Shown: piece after piece, positions 17,326-26,094 of the stretch
Layout of the letters: each line of letters begins with the position of its first letter
Numbering within the stretch: position 1 is the stretch's first letter
Assembly (NCBI RefSeq): GCF_050611725.1
Contig: NZ_JBODJB010000001.1
Location: forward strand, 248,001 to 312,000
DNA: 64,000 nucleotides
Direction of reading: 5' to 3'
Source of the DNA: Ferruginibacter sp050611725
GTDB lineage: Bacteria > Bacteroidota > Bacteroidia > Chitinophagales > Chitinophagaceae
Made by a program: the position numbers and the translations under genes
Notes under the pieces: generated by a model
Database searches by the model: none
Told to the model about the DNA's origin: nothing
What the model saw: only the letters and a program-made list of their open reading frames with translations

Positions 17326-17355
17326 CAAAATTAGTGGAAATAATCCATTGGCAAA
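17326..17355 (-). promoter_or_regulatory. Complete Bacteroidota promoter TTTG-N18-TAATTTTG for the ABC exporter
   Basis: On the minus strand, TTTG (17352-17355), 18 bp, then TAATTTTG (17326-17333). Only 4 bp remain before the ATG. This is the best-formed promoter I found, with both the -33 and -7 elements, and it predicts a leaderless or nearly leaderless mRNA. Confidence 0.65.
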
Positions 17356-17396
17356 TCAATGTCTAAACATTGAAAAAGAAGCGATTACAAATAAAT

Positions 17397-19358
17397 TTAC
17401 TGTTTATGGAATTTTTCAAGCGCCAGATCAAGGTGTTTTACAAAATCATCGGTTCCCTTTTTTTGGACATCGTCATAACCATAACCTTTATCTATGATCT
17501 TTGTTCCATCATGATACAGAAAAACATAATTCGGTTGAGATATGCCTCCGGTTAGTTTAATAGAGAGCTCTTTAAATTTATCACCCACGGTATTAAGCTG
17601 TGAACCTAATAAAGAAGAAAATCGTTTTTCACTATCAGGCAACTCCTGATTAAAATCTTCGAACAAAGAAGCTACAACAAACTTATTTTTCATTCTATCC
17701 ATTACATCGGGCTTTGTCCATACCCGGTTTTCAAATTCTCGGCAATTAGGACAAACTATACCGGTAAAATCTATCATTAAAGGTTTGCCTTGTTCTTTAG
17801 CAGCTGCCATAGCCTCATCATAGTCGAAGAAAGTTTCGAGGCCGGCACTTGTAGCAGCTGCCGATTCATTCTTCTTCAGCTCATTCACATATTTTACAGG
17901 TTTGATCTTATATTTTGATTGACCTTTCACACCATTGATGGCATACTCTTCAGTTCCGTAAGGAGGCAACAAGCCACTAATGGGATTGAGTGGAGCCCCC
18001 CATAATCCGGGAACCAAATAAATGGTAATACCTAAAAATATTAGTGCAAAAATAAATCTCGGGATTGGTACAAATTTTTTGTCTGCGTTTTTAGCGGGTA
18101 AAATACTTCCCCCTTTTCTATTGAAAATCCCCAACAAGTAAAGCGTTAAAAAAGCGAATAGCCCAATCAGAATGAGTAAATAAATATTTCTTGTAAGTAA
18201 GAAAGTTCCTAGTTGTATATCAACGTTACTTAAAAATTTCAAAGCAAAAGCTAATTCTAAAATACCCAATGAAACTTTTAATCTTTTTTGCCATGCCCCC
18301 GGTTTGGATATTTCTTTTACTAATGAAGGAAAGAAAGCAAACACTGCAAATGGTAATGCTAGCCCAAAGCCAAAACCACTCATTCCTGCTATTGCTGCAT
18401 ATTTATTTGTTTTAGAAGCAACACCCAACAAATAAGCAACAAAATTACCGGTACAACTAAATGAAACAACCACCAATGTCAATGCCATGAAGAAAATACC
18501 TGAATAAGATTTGAAATTAGATTTACTGTCAACCTTATTTGCCCAGGAAGATGGAAGGTTTATTTCAAATGCGCCTAAAAAAGAAATAGCAAAAACAACA
18601 AAGAGCACAAATACAAAGAGGTTGAATTGCCAGCTTGTAGAAATATTGTTCCATACCGTTTGCGGTACAAACAGAACAGATAGAATCCCTACTAAAGCAT
18701 AAATTGCAGTAATTGAAAAAGAATAAAATAAGGCATTTGTTTTCCCTTGGGCAGGACTTTCACTTCTTTTTAAGAATAAACTAACGGTAATGGGTACAAG
18801 TGCATAGACACAAGGTGTAAGAAAAGCAATAAGCCCTGCCAATATTCCTGCCAGTAACCATCCTGTTACAGTTTTGCTATCCGTTGAAACAGCTATTGCT
18901 TTTTCTTTAAAAACAAATTCCTTTGAGATAGGATAGGAAAAACTATTCAAGTCTTCTCCTGATAAAACGTAAGCAGTGATCTCTCCTTTTATTCTAAAGC
19001 TATCGCCTTTAGCTACATTAATAGCTTGCAACCAAATAGCAGAATCCATAAAGTATTCAATTGTTTGCTCGCCTAAAAGAACTGACTTTTCTTCGGTCGG
19101 TTTTGTAAGCAGGATTAAACCGCCGTACATTTTTTTTATTGAAGACGAATCAAAGCTAATCGAAGTCTTTACACCATCGAACCCTTGAATATCTTTTGTA
19201 GATAAGAGTTTGGCTCCTTTTGCAATTGTAGCACGAATGACCAGTTGGTGTTTCCCTGCAGAATCTGTTTTTTCAAGGAATTTAAACGCAACGGGTTTCT
19301 CTTGTGCAAACAAAAATGTAGTAAGAAAAGATAAAACAACCGTTAGCAGTTTACGCAT
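17397..19358 (-). CDS. dsbD: Thiol:disulfide interchange protein DsbD, with cysteine-free N-terminal domain
   Basis: Moves reducing power from cytoplasmic thioredoxin across the inner membrane. It has a signal peptide (residues 1-19) and a periplasmic N-terminal domain (about 20-160). An eight-helix membrane domain follows, with the cysteines of LTPCVYALVP and FSCTGNFVAYLLG, then a C-terminal thioredoxin-like domain with active site CPNC (in DFTGIVCPNCREFE). It is 653 aa. The N-terminal domain shows no cysteine, so it cannot act as the redox-active alpha domain of E. coli DsbD. The neighbouring 150-aa gene, 4 bp upstream, carries that cysteine pair. Confidence 0.92.
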   Translation of the reverse strand: MRKLLTVVLSFLTTFLFAQEKPVAFKFLEKTDSAGKHQLVIRATIAKGAKLLSTKDIQGFDGVKTSISFDSSSIKKMYGGLILLTKPTEEKSVLLGEQTIEYFMDSAIWLQAINVAKGDSFRIKGEITAYVLSGEDLNSFSYPISKEFVFKEKAIAVSTDSKTVTGWLLAGILAGLIAFLTPCVYALVPITVSLFLKRSESPAQGKTNALFYSFSITAIYALVGILSVLFVPQTVWNNISTSWQFNLFVFVLFVVFAISFLGAFEINLPSSWANKVDSKSNFKSYSGIFFMALTLVVVSFSCTGNFVAYLLGVASKTNKYAAIAGMSGFGFGLALPFAVFAFFPSLVKEISKPGAWQKRLKVSLGILELAFALKFLSNVDIQLGTFLLTRNIYLLILIGLFAFLTLYLLGIFNRKGGSILPAKNADKKFVPIPRFIFALIFLGITIYLVPGLWGAPLNPISGLLPPYGTEEYAINGVKGQSKYKIKPVKYVNELKKNESAAATSAGLETFFDYDEAMAAAKEQGKPLMIDFTGIVCPNCREFENRVWTKPDVMDRMKNKFVVASLFEDFNQELPDSEKRFSSLLGSQLNTVGDKFKELSIKLTGGISQPNYVFLYHDGTKIIDKGYGYDDVQKKGTDDFVKHLDLALEKFHKQ

Positions 19359-19362
19359 TGCA

Positions 19363-19815
19363 TTATTTTAAGGCAATATTAAAATTAGTTGTGGTTGGTG
19401 GTAAACATTTTGAATCGTTGCAGATCATATAATACACATCTCCGGAAACATTTGTATTAATTTTTCCTTTCAATGTTACTGTCTGTACAAAATCAACTTT
19501 AGTAGAATAATATTTTACATCAATGCCAAAATTTTCGTCGTGGCTCTTGATCATTTTACCAACTTCTTTGGGCTTGCCATTGTTTGCTACCAATGCATTT
19601 TTTGCAAAAGTAAACTTAGTCGGCTCGGGGCCGCCATCAGCCATATTCTGCGAATAGATATGCCAACCGGCAGGTAAATTGGCCGTCATGTGCAATTCAT
19701 ACTTTGTAGCGGATATCTTTTTTGCGGAAAATTTCCATTTTACCAAGTTGCCGGATTGAGCAATACCTGATAATGAGAGACTTAATAATATGATAGAAAA
19801 AAAAGATTTGAGCAT
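19363..19815 (-). CDS. Stand-alone DsbD alpha-like periplasmic redox domain
   Basis: Exported 150-aa protein: signal peptide at 1-19 (ending SGIAQ), then an immunoglobulin-like domain with the late motif CNDSKCLPP. E. coli DsbD alpha has a comparable cysteine pair followed by a proline-rich stretch. It ends 4 bp before dsbD, so the two are co-transcribed. I infer that it delivers electrons received from the DsbD membrane domain to periplasmic substrates, replacing the cysteine-less N-terminal domain of DsbD. Related proteins are annotated as DsbC-like corrector domains. Confidence 0.75.
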   Translation of the reverse strand: MLKSFFSIILLSLSLSGIAQSGNLVKWKFSAKKISATKYELHMTANLPAGWHIYSQNMADGGPEPTKFTFAKNALVANNGKPKEVGKMIKSHDENFGIDVKYYSTKVDFVQTVTLKGKINTNVSGDVYYMICNDSKCLPPTTTNFNIALK

Positions 19816-19928
19816 TGATTCTATTGTTTTGATTGGAATTTAAAGTATTACAATTCATAAAATTAAGCAAAATACCTACATCATTGGGTTAAGCGGATCG
19901 AATTAAGGTTGGCTTAACAAAAATGCAC

Positions 19929-21476
19929 TTACCCTGCCCAACCTTCCCTATCCAGGCTCCTGTACTGTATAGCCTCTGCCAGGTGTTCGGGCTTAATTTC
20001 GTCGCTGGCAGCAAGATCGGCTATTGTACGGCTTACCTTCAGAATTCTATCGTAGGCTCTTGCGCTCAAATTCAGTTTTTCCATTGCTGTTTTAAGTAGA
20101 TTTTGACTCGGCGTATCTATCACACAAATTTCTTTCAGCATCTTACTGCTCATTTGTGCATTGGCATAAACGCCTTCATTGTCCTTATATCGTATTGCCT
20201 GAATTTCTCTTGCACCGATGACCCGTTCTCTGATCTTTACACTTTTCTCAAACTGTTGTGCAGACGACAATTCGCTGAAAGCTACGGGTGTTACTTCAAC
20301 ATGCAGATCAATTCTATCGAGTAACGGGCCGGATATTTTGTTGAGATATTTTTGTACTGCACCGGGAGGGCAAGTACATTCTTTTTCCGGATGATTAAAG
20401 AATCCGCAGGGGCAAGGATTCATGCTTGCCACCAACATAAAGCTTGCAGGAAAGTCCAATGCGACTTTTGCTCGGCTGATGGTCACTCTTCTTTCTTCCA
20501 TCGGTTGACGCATTACTTCCAATACGGTTCTTTTAAACTCCGGTAATTCATCTAAAAACAAAACACCATTGTGTGCTAAAGAAATTTCACCAGGTTGCGG
20601 ATTACCTCCACCTCCGACCAAGGCTACGTCACTGATGGTATGATGTGGTGAACGATATGGTCGTTTAGAAATTAATGTAGCATTTTCAGGAAGCTTACCT
20701 GCAACAGAATGTATCTTGGTTGTTTCCAATGCTTCTTGTAAAGAAAGCGGTGGCAAAATGGTCGGCAAACGCTTTGCCAACATGGTCTTTCCTGCACCGG
20801 GAGGGCCGATCAGGATTGCATTGTGACCGCCTGCCGCAGCAATCTCTAAAGCCCGTTTAATGTTTTCCTGACCTTTCACATCGCAAAAATCAATTTCAAA
20901 ATCGCTTTGCGCTTGTGCAAATTCTTCTCTGGTATTAACTATAACAGGTTCTAAAGTATTTTCATCTTTAAAAAAATCGATCACTTCATTTAAATGAGTA
21001 ACACCGTACACATTTAAATTATTCACCATCGCAGCTTCTCGTGCATTTTGCTGGGGAACGATCAGTCCTTTGAAATTTTCTTTTCTAGCCTGTATGGCAA
21101 TGGGCAGCGCCCCCTTAATAGGTCTAACGGTACCGTCTAAACTAAGTTCTCCCATAATGACATAGTCGATCAACTTCTCTGCATTATCCAATTGTTCACT
21201 TGCTCCTAAAGTACCCAATGCAATCGGCAGATCGAACGCAGTACCGCTTTTACGAACATCGGCAGGGGCAAGATTTACAATGAGCCTTGTACGAGGCATA
21301 AAATAGCCGTTGTCTTTTATTGCACTCTCAACTCTCAGCATACTTTCTTTCACAGCACTATCCGGTAACCCGACAATAACCGCTTCGGATTTACCTTGAT
21401 TATTAATACTAACTTCCACTGCAACTGTAATAGCATCTACACCAAATACAGCACTGCCATATGTTTTAACTAACAT
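19929..21476 (-). CDS. comM: ComM/YifB family AAA+ ATPase (Mg-chelatase-like)
   Basis: Hexameric helicase of the ComM family, which in Vibrio and Acinetobacter promotes branch migration during natural transformation. The N-terminal Lon-like domain covers about 1-180. The AAA+ core has Walker A GPPGAGKTMLAKR, Walker B FLDELPEF and the insertion MNPCPCGFFNHPEKECTCPP with its cysteines. The C-terminal lid (LNLSARAYDRILKVSRTIADL) is standard. At 515 aa it has normal length. Confidence 0.94.
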   Translation of the reverse strand: MLVKTYGSAVFGVDAITVAVEVSINNQGKSEAVIVGLPDSAVKESMLRVESAIKDNGYFMPRTRLIVNLAPADVRKSGTAFDLPIALGTLGASEQLDNAEKLIDYVIMGELSLDGTVRPIKGALPIAIQARKENFKGLIVPQQNAREAAMVNNLNVYGVTHLNEVIDFFKDENTLEPVIVNTREEFAQAQSDFEIDFCDVKGQENIKRALEIAAAGGHNAILIGPPGAGKTMLAKRLPTILPPLSLQEALETTKIHSVAGKLPENATLISKRPYRSPHHTISDVALVGGGGNPQPGEISLAHNGVLFLDELPEFKRTVLEVMRQPMEERRVTISRAKVALDFPASFMLVASMNPCPCGFFNHPEKECTCPPGAVQKYLNKISGPLLDRIDLHVEVTPVAFSELSSAQQFEKSVKIRERVIGAREIQAIRYKDNEGVYANAQMSSKMLKEICVIDTPSQNLLKTAMEKLNLSARAYDRILKVSRTIADLAASDEIKPEHLAEAIQYRSLDREGWAG

Positions 21477-21553
21477 CCTTAAAAAATTAAAATAAACTAT
21501 CGAGGAAGATCAAGGGGAAAGGTGATGTAAGATAAGGATTTTTAAAATGTGCT

Positions 21554-22870
21554 CTACAGTTTATCCAAGATATCCACTACGCCTTCTCTTTTTAAAATAA
21601 GATAACCAAGTCGGTCATTACTGATCCCCTCTTTCAAATGATAGCTAAAATTCAGTTGATTATCCGTGACTGATGTTTCAAAATAGTTGAAACTGATGTT
21701 GGGGTATTTTTTCAATCCTTCGCCGATCTCATATAAATGAGTTGACAGAATAAAAAGAGAGTTTTTGATCTTCAGCATTCCTTCGATAACTGTTAATGAA
21801 CATTTCATAGCATCTTCAACATTCGTACCCTTAAACAATTCATCGATCAGTATTAACCATTTACGCTTATCCGTTATTTTATTAATGGTAGCTTTTATTC
21901 GTTGTACCTCGTTGTAAAAATAACTTTCTCCTTTTACAATATTATCTACAACATTGATATTGCTTAACATACCATCAAACAAACTTAATTGCATTTGTTG
22001 TGCAGGTACACCCATGCCAATATGTGCCAGAAAAACAGCTGAACCAACTGATTTTATAAAAGTACTTTTTCCGGCCATATTAGCTCCTGTCAAAAAAATA
22101 AAATTTGATTGCGGATTCAACTCTATACAATAATCAACGGGCTTTTCTAACAATAGATGGTATAGTCCCTTTGCTTTAACTACAGGCTCATCGCTATGCA
22201 CAAATTCAGGGAATACAAGACCAAACTGCTTTACAGCCATGGCCATACCATACCATGCATCTAACTGGAAATAAGCATCCAGCAGATCAAACATATTTTG
22301 TTTGTAATTATAGCGAATAAAGTGTGCCAAATGCAATTGTTGGCCCAAGGTTAGTGAACTTACTTTCTCATGCTTTTCAATGATCCGAAATTGCTCTTTA
22401 TCGATGATCTTTTTTACTCTGAGTAAGATATTCTTTAATGCAGCCGGTGTATTATCATTTAAAAAATGTGCAACTGTTAACTGAAGGCCTTTAATAAAAT
22501 CAAAAGCATGTTGCGCCGAATATTTTACAAGGTGAAAATCAGGACCATGTAATAGTCTGTAACTATACGCTGAAAACGATGAAGGGTTGGCCGGTATTTG
22601 ATCAATGGTGGTATGATAGAATTTCTGAATGACCATGATTGACCCATTACTGATCTGCGTTGGCCATATATCTGCTTTTGCCATGATACATCTCAATGTA
22701 TCCTGTATGCTCACTATCTCCTCAATAGTTTTGAGCGGAGTAGTAAAATTTTCAAATAATTTTTCCCTGCCCGGAAGGGTTCTGCAAAAATCAAGTTTGT
22801 TGAAGATAGAAAGATCATCTCCTCCATCCATAATAGAAAGGTCGGTAAGCGTTACTTTATCTATCTCCAT
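21554..22870 (-). CDS. Short MutS-family ATPase without mismatch-recognition domain
   Basis: A 438-aa protein with only the helical core/clamp region (about 1-230) and the C-terminal MutS ATPase: Walker A GANMAGKST, DNIVKGESYFYNEVQRI, Walker B LILIDELFKGTN, then the STHLYEI motif. It lacks the N-terminal mismatch-binding domain of MutS1, so canonical mismatch repair is unlikely. Such short forms are common in Bacteroidota and are not truncated pseudogenes. Function is unknown. Confidence 0.9.
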   Translation of the reverse strand: MEIDKVTLTDLSIMDGGDDLSIFNKLDFCRTLPGREKLFENFTTPLKTIEEIVSIQDTLRCIMAKADIWPTQISNGSIMVIQKFYHTTIDQIPANPSSFSAYSYRLLHGPDFHLVKYSAQHAFDFIKGLQLTVAHFLNDNTPAALKNILLRVKKIIDKEQFRIIEKHEKVSSLTLGQQLHLAHFIRYNYKQNMFDLLDAYFQLDAWYGMAMAVKQFGLVFPEFVHSDEPVVKAKGLYHLLLEKPVDYCIELNPQSNFIFLTGANMAGKSTFIKSVGSAVFLAHIGMGVPAQQMQLSLFDGMLSNINVVDNIVKGESYFYNEVQRIKATINKITDKRKWLILIDELFKGTNVEDAMKCSLTVIEGMLKIKNSLFILSTHLYEIGEGLKKYPNISFNYFETSVTDNQLNFSYHLKEGISNDRLGYLILKREGVVDILDKL

Positions 22871-22908
22871 TAGTATTGAATATGTAAGATTGTATATTTA
22901 ATATTAAC

Positions 22909-24249
22909 TTATCGGTCGAACGATAGCCTTTTTCCCTTTAGTGATTCATTCCACATATCATTTCCATAAACTAAATGACCGTTTACAAAAGTTTTTTCTA
23001 TAGTTGCCGGAAATGTAAAGCCTTCGAGAGGGCTCCAGCCGCATTTGTAGAGTATATTTTGTTTACTAACGGTATTGGCTGTATTCATATCCACCATAAC
23101 CAGATCGGCAAAATAGCCTTCCTGTATGTAGCCTCTATCTTTTATCTGAAAGCAATCGGCCACAGCGTGACTCATTTTCTGCACTATTTTTTCAAGTGAT
23201 ATTTTTCCCTGTTTGTGGTAATGCAACATTAACGGTAAAGAATGCTGCACCAATGGAAGACCTGAATGTGCTTTTTCGTAAGGTGGTTCTTTTTCAGATA
23301 AAGCATGCGGAGCATGATCTGTTGCTATCACATCCAATCTGTCATCTAACAATGCTTCCCACAAAGCTGCTTTGTTGTTGGGAGCTTTAATTGCAGGATT
23401 ACATTTTATCTTATACCCCAATGCCGCATAATCATCTGAAGTAAAATGCAAATGATGTACGCAAACCTCCGCCGTGATGCGTTTTTCTTTCAAAGGCAAC
23501 ATATTGCTGAAAAGCTGTAACTCTTTTTCGGTACTGATATGAAGAATATGTAAACGAGTATCGAATTTCTTCGCCAGTTGTATGGCCGATAAAGAAGATT
23601 CAAAACATGCTTCTGCGTCTCTAATCAATGGATGATCTGAAACACTGTAGTAGCCTTTTTCTTTTAGTATTCGGGCTGCATTGGCAGCTATAATTTTTTC
23701 ATCCTCACAATGTGTTGCTATCAACACTTCACTTTCACTGAATATTTTTTCAAGTGTAGTATATCTGTCTACCAACATATTCCCAGTACTGGAGCCCATA
23801 AAAATCTTAATGCCGCAAATTTTATCTTTCAAACCATTTACTCTTAGCGCCTCATCAGCATTATCGTTTGACACACCCATGAAAAAAGAATAATTAGCCA
23901 GCGATGTATTGGCCGCAATGGTGTATTTATCTTCCAGCAAATCTATGGTTAAAGCATTGGGAACTGTATTGGGCATTTCCATAAAACTTGTAATACCGCC
24001 AGCTACAGCCGCTTTGCTTTCTGTATAAATAGTTGCTTTATGTGTAAGGCCTGGCTCTCTGAAATGCACCTGATCATCAATAACGCCGGGTAATAAAAAT
24101 TTACCTTCCCCATTGATCTCGATCACATTTTCTTTTATGTTGATGAGCCGAGCAACTTTTTCTATTCTTTCATTGTCTATCAACACATCCAGGGTACTGA
24201 TTTGCCCTTCATTTACAACCTGAATGTTCTTAAAAAGGTATTTTTGCAT
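22909..24249 (-). CDS. pyrC: Dihydroorotase (allantoinase-type)
   Basis: Zinc amidohydrolase converting carbamoyl-aspartate to dihydroorotate in pyrimidine synthesis. Visible motifs are the metal-binding DQVHFREPG (about residues 59-67), ITSFMEMPNT, the HCEDE region, ILHISTEKEL and ATDHAPHALSEKEPPYEKA. At 446 aa it belongs to the longer dihydroorotase class. It lies 38 bp upstream of the MutS-like gene in the same direction. pyrD, the next pathway gene, is in a separate locus at 59249. Confidence 0.92.
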   Translation of the reverse strand: MQKYLFKNIQVVNEGQISTLDVLIDNERIEKVARLINIKENVIEINGEGKFLLPGVIDDQVHFREPGLTHKATIYTESKAAVAGGITSFMEMPNTVPNALTIDLLEDKYTIAANTSLANYSFFMGVSNDNADEALRVNGLKDKICGIKIFMGSSTGNMLVDRYTTLEKIFSESEVLIATHCEDEKIIAANAARILKEKGYYSVSDHPLIRDAEACFESSLSAIQLAKKFDTRLHILHISTEKELQLFSNMLPLKEKRITAEVCVHHLHFTSDDYAALGYKIKCNPAIKAPNNKAALWEALLDDRLDVIATDHAPHALSEKEPPYEKAHSGLPLVQHSLPLMLHYHKQGKISLEKIVQKMSHAVADCFQIKDRGYIQEGYFADLVMVDMNTANTVSKQNILYKCGWSPLEGFTFPATIEKTFVNGHLVYGNDMWNESLKGKRLSFDR

Positions 24250-24290
24250 ATCTTGAATAATAATATATCAGTTAAAACAAACTTATTAGG

Positions 24291-25964
24291 ATGCAAATTA
24301 TTAAAAGCTTAGCCAAACTTCTTGTTTTTATTTGTCCGTTTTTTGCTACGGCTCAATCAACTTATTTGCCCGAAGGAAATAAGATATATCATTTTATGGA
24401 TAGAATGGAGATCAAAAATCAGGTAAATACCGAACTGAATTTCTCTACCATCAAACCATACAGCAGAAAAAGCATTGTAGAACAGGCGGCCTTTATCAAT
24501 AATGGAAAAACACCAAAAAGTAAGGTAGACATATATAACCTGAACAGCATTTACATGAATAACAGCGAATGGTACACCGGCGACAAAGCATCATTCCTCA
24601 GCAAAACCCCGGTGCTGGATAATTTTTATAAAACCAAGGCCAATTTATATGAAGTAGATAATAAAAATTTCTATTTGTCGGTAAATCCTGTTATTGGTTT
24701 TCAATTTGGAAAAGAACAGAATAATGATGAAAAATTATTTGTAAGTACAAGAGGTGTAACCTTGAGAGGCTTGATCGGAAAAAAGATCGGCTTTTCCTCT
24801 ACCATTACCGATAACCAGGAACGTGGTCCATCATTTTTTAAAGAAAAAGTAACAACACTAAGAGCTGTTCCCGGCAATGGTTTTTATAAACCCTTTAAAA
24901 CTACCGGTTACGATTATTTTGATGGAAGAGGCTATTTTACAGTGAACGCAGCCAAATATGTGGACATACAATTTGGTTATGACAAGAATTTTATTGGTGA
25001 TGGTTACCGTAGTTTGTTTTTGAGTGACTGGGGTAATAGTAATTTATTCCTGAAACTCAATACTAAAATATGGAAGCTGAACTATCAAAACCTTTTCATG
25101 GAATTGATGCCCCAATTCAAATCAATAACCGGCGATCAATTGCTTGATAGAAAATACGCTGCCATGCATCACCTAAGCGTTAACGTTAGCAAGTCTATTA
25201 CGCTTGGATTATTTGAAGGCATTATTTTCGGCAGAAAGAACCATTTTGATTTTCAATACCTGAACCCGATCATTTTCCTTCGTCATATTGAAGGCACCAT
25301 CGGCAGTCCCGACAATGCTCTTGCAGGATTCAATTTTAAAGCCAATGCCCTGAATCGTTTCCAATTTTACGGACAATTTTTATTGGATGAATTTAAGCTG
25401 AGTAAAATAAAAGAAGGTAAAGGCTGGTGGGCAAATAAATGGGGATTACAGTTAGGTGCTAAATATATTGATGCATTCGGTATTTCTAATTTAGATGTAC
25501 AGATTGAAACCAATAGAGTAAGACCATATACCTACTCTCATACAGATTCAATTTCGAATTATACTCATTACAACCAGCCGCTGGCTCATCCTTTGGGAGC
25601 AAACTTTCAGGAGTTTATCGGTATTATAAAATATCAACCGGCACCCAAATGGTACATCACGGCCAGGGCTATCTACTATAATCAGGGGCTTGACAGTACC
25701 GGATACAATGCAGGTGTAAACATTTTCAGAAGTAACTCTGAAACAGACAGATACAATATTGATGAAGGCTATGATGTTGCCGGTGGCAAAAAAGTGAACT
25801 GCCTGAATGCTATTGCCCAGGTTAGTTATGAATTCAAAGAAAACCTGTTTTTCGACATTACATTTCAGTATAGAAAATATAAACTTGACAATTTATCTAC
25901 CAACAATTCTGTAATAAGTGCAGGAGTAAGATTAAATATTTTTAAAAGAGAGTACGATTATTAG
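24291..25964 (+). CDS. Wzi/RemB-like outer-membrane beta-barrel protein
   Basis: Exported 557-aa protein with signal peptide ending ATAQ (residue about 22). It is rich in alternating aromatic and polar residues, as in a beta-barrel, and ends in an aromatic residue. The pattern with FVSTRGVTLRGLIGKK, FGYDKNFIGDGYRSLFLSD and HHLSVNVSKSITLGLFEGIIF is the one seen in Bacteroidota proteins of the capsule-assembly Wzi family, which includes the Flavobacterium gliding protein RemB. A role in surface polysaccharide or motility is inferred only. Confidence 0.7.
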   Translation: MQIIKSLAKLLVFICPFFATAQSTYLPEGNKIYHFMDRMEIKNQVNTELNFSTIKPYSRKSIVEQAAFINNGKTPKSKVDIYNLNSIYMNNSEWYTGDKASFLSKTPVLDNFYKTKANLYEVDNKNFYLSVNPVIGFQFGKEQNNDEKLFVSTRGVTLRGLIGKKIGFSSTITDNQERGPSFFKEKVTTLRAVPGNGFYKPFKTTGYDYFDGRGYFTVNAAKYVDIQFGYDKNFIGDGYRSLFLSDWGNSNLFLKLNTKIWKLNYQNLFMELMPQFKSITGDQLLDRKYAAMHHLSVNVSKSITLGLFEGIIFGRKNHFDFQYLNPIIFLRHIEGTIGSPDNALAGFNFKANALNRFQFYGQFLLDEFKLSKIKEGKGWWANKWGLQLGAKYIDAFGISNLDVQIETNRVRPYTYSHTDSISNYTHYNQPLAHPLGANFQEFIGIIKYQPAPKWYITARAIYYNQGLDSTGYNAGVNIFRSNSETDRYNIDEGYDVAGGKKVNCLNAIAQVSYEFKENLFFDITFQYRKYKLDNLSTNNSVISAGVRLNIFKREYDY

Positions 25965-26014
25965 TCGGTTTTTTATTTAGTTTTGCTGTTGTAAACCTTC
26001 CTCTGCACTAACCC

Positions 26015-26061
26015 GTTATTAATTTTTAATAACCTTAGATGGCTGCTGTTAATTTAACAGC
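26015..26061. promoter_or_regulatory. Two tandem palindromes upstream of the S9 peptidase gene
   Basis: GTTATTAA-TTT-TTAATAAC at 26015-26033 and GCTGTTAATTTAACAGC at 26045-26061 are both perfect inverted repeats with 8 bp arms, spaced by one to two helical turns. They lie 34-80 bp before the ATG and after the Wzi-like gene. They could be operators or a structured leader. There is no U-tract, so a terminator is unlikely. Confidence 0.45.
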
Positions 26062-26094
26062 TTAAATTTTATTGAATAATCTTAACCGATTTTG

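Noticed and set aside
21554..22870. Truncated mutS pseudogene
   Set aside because: The frame is intact, all ATPase motifs are present and short MutS-like proteins of this size are a known family.
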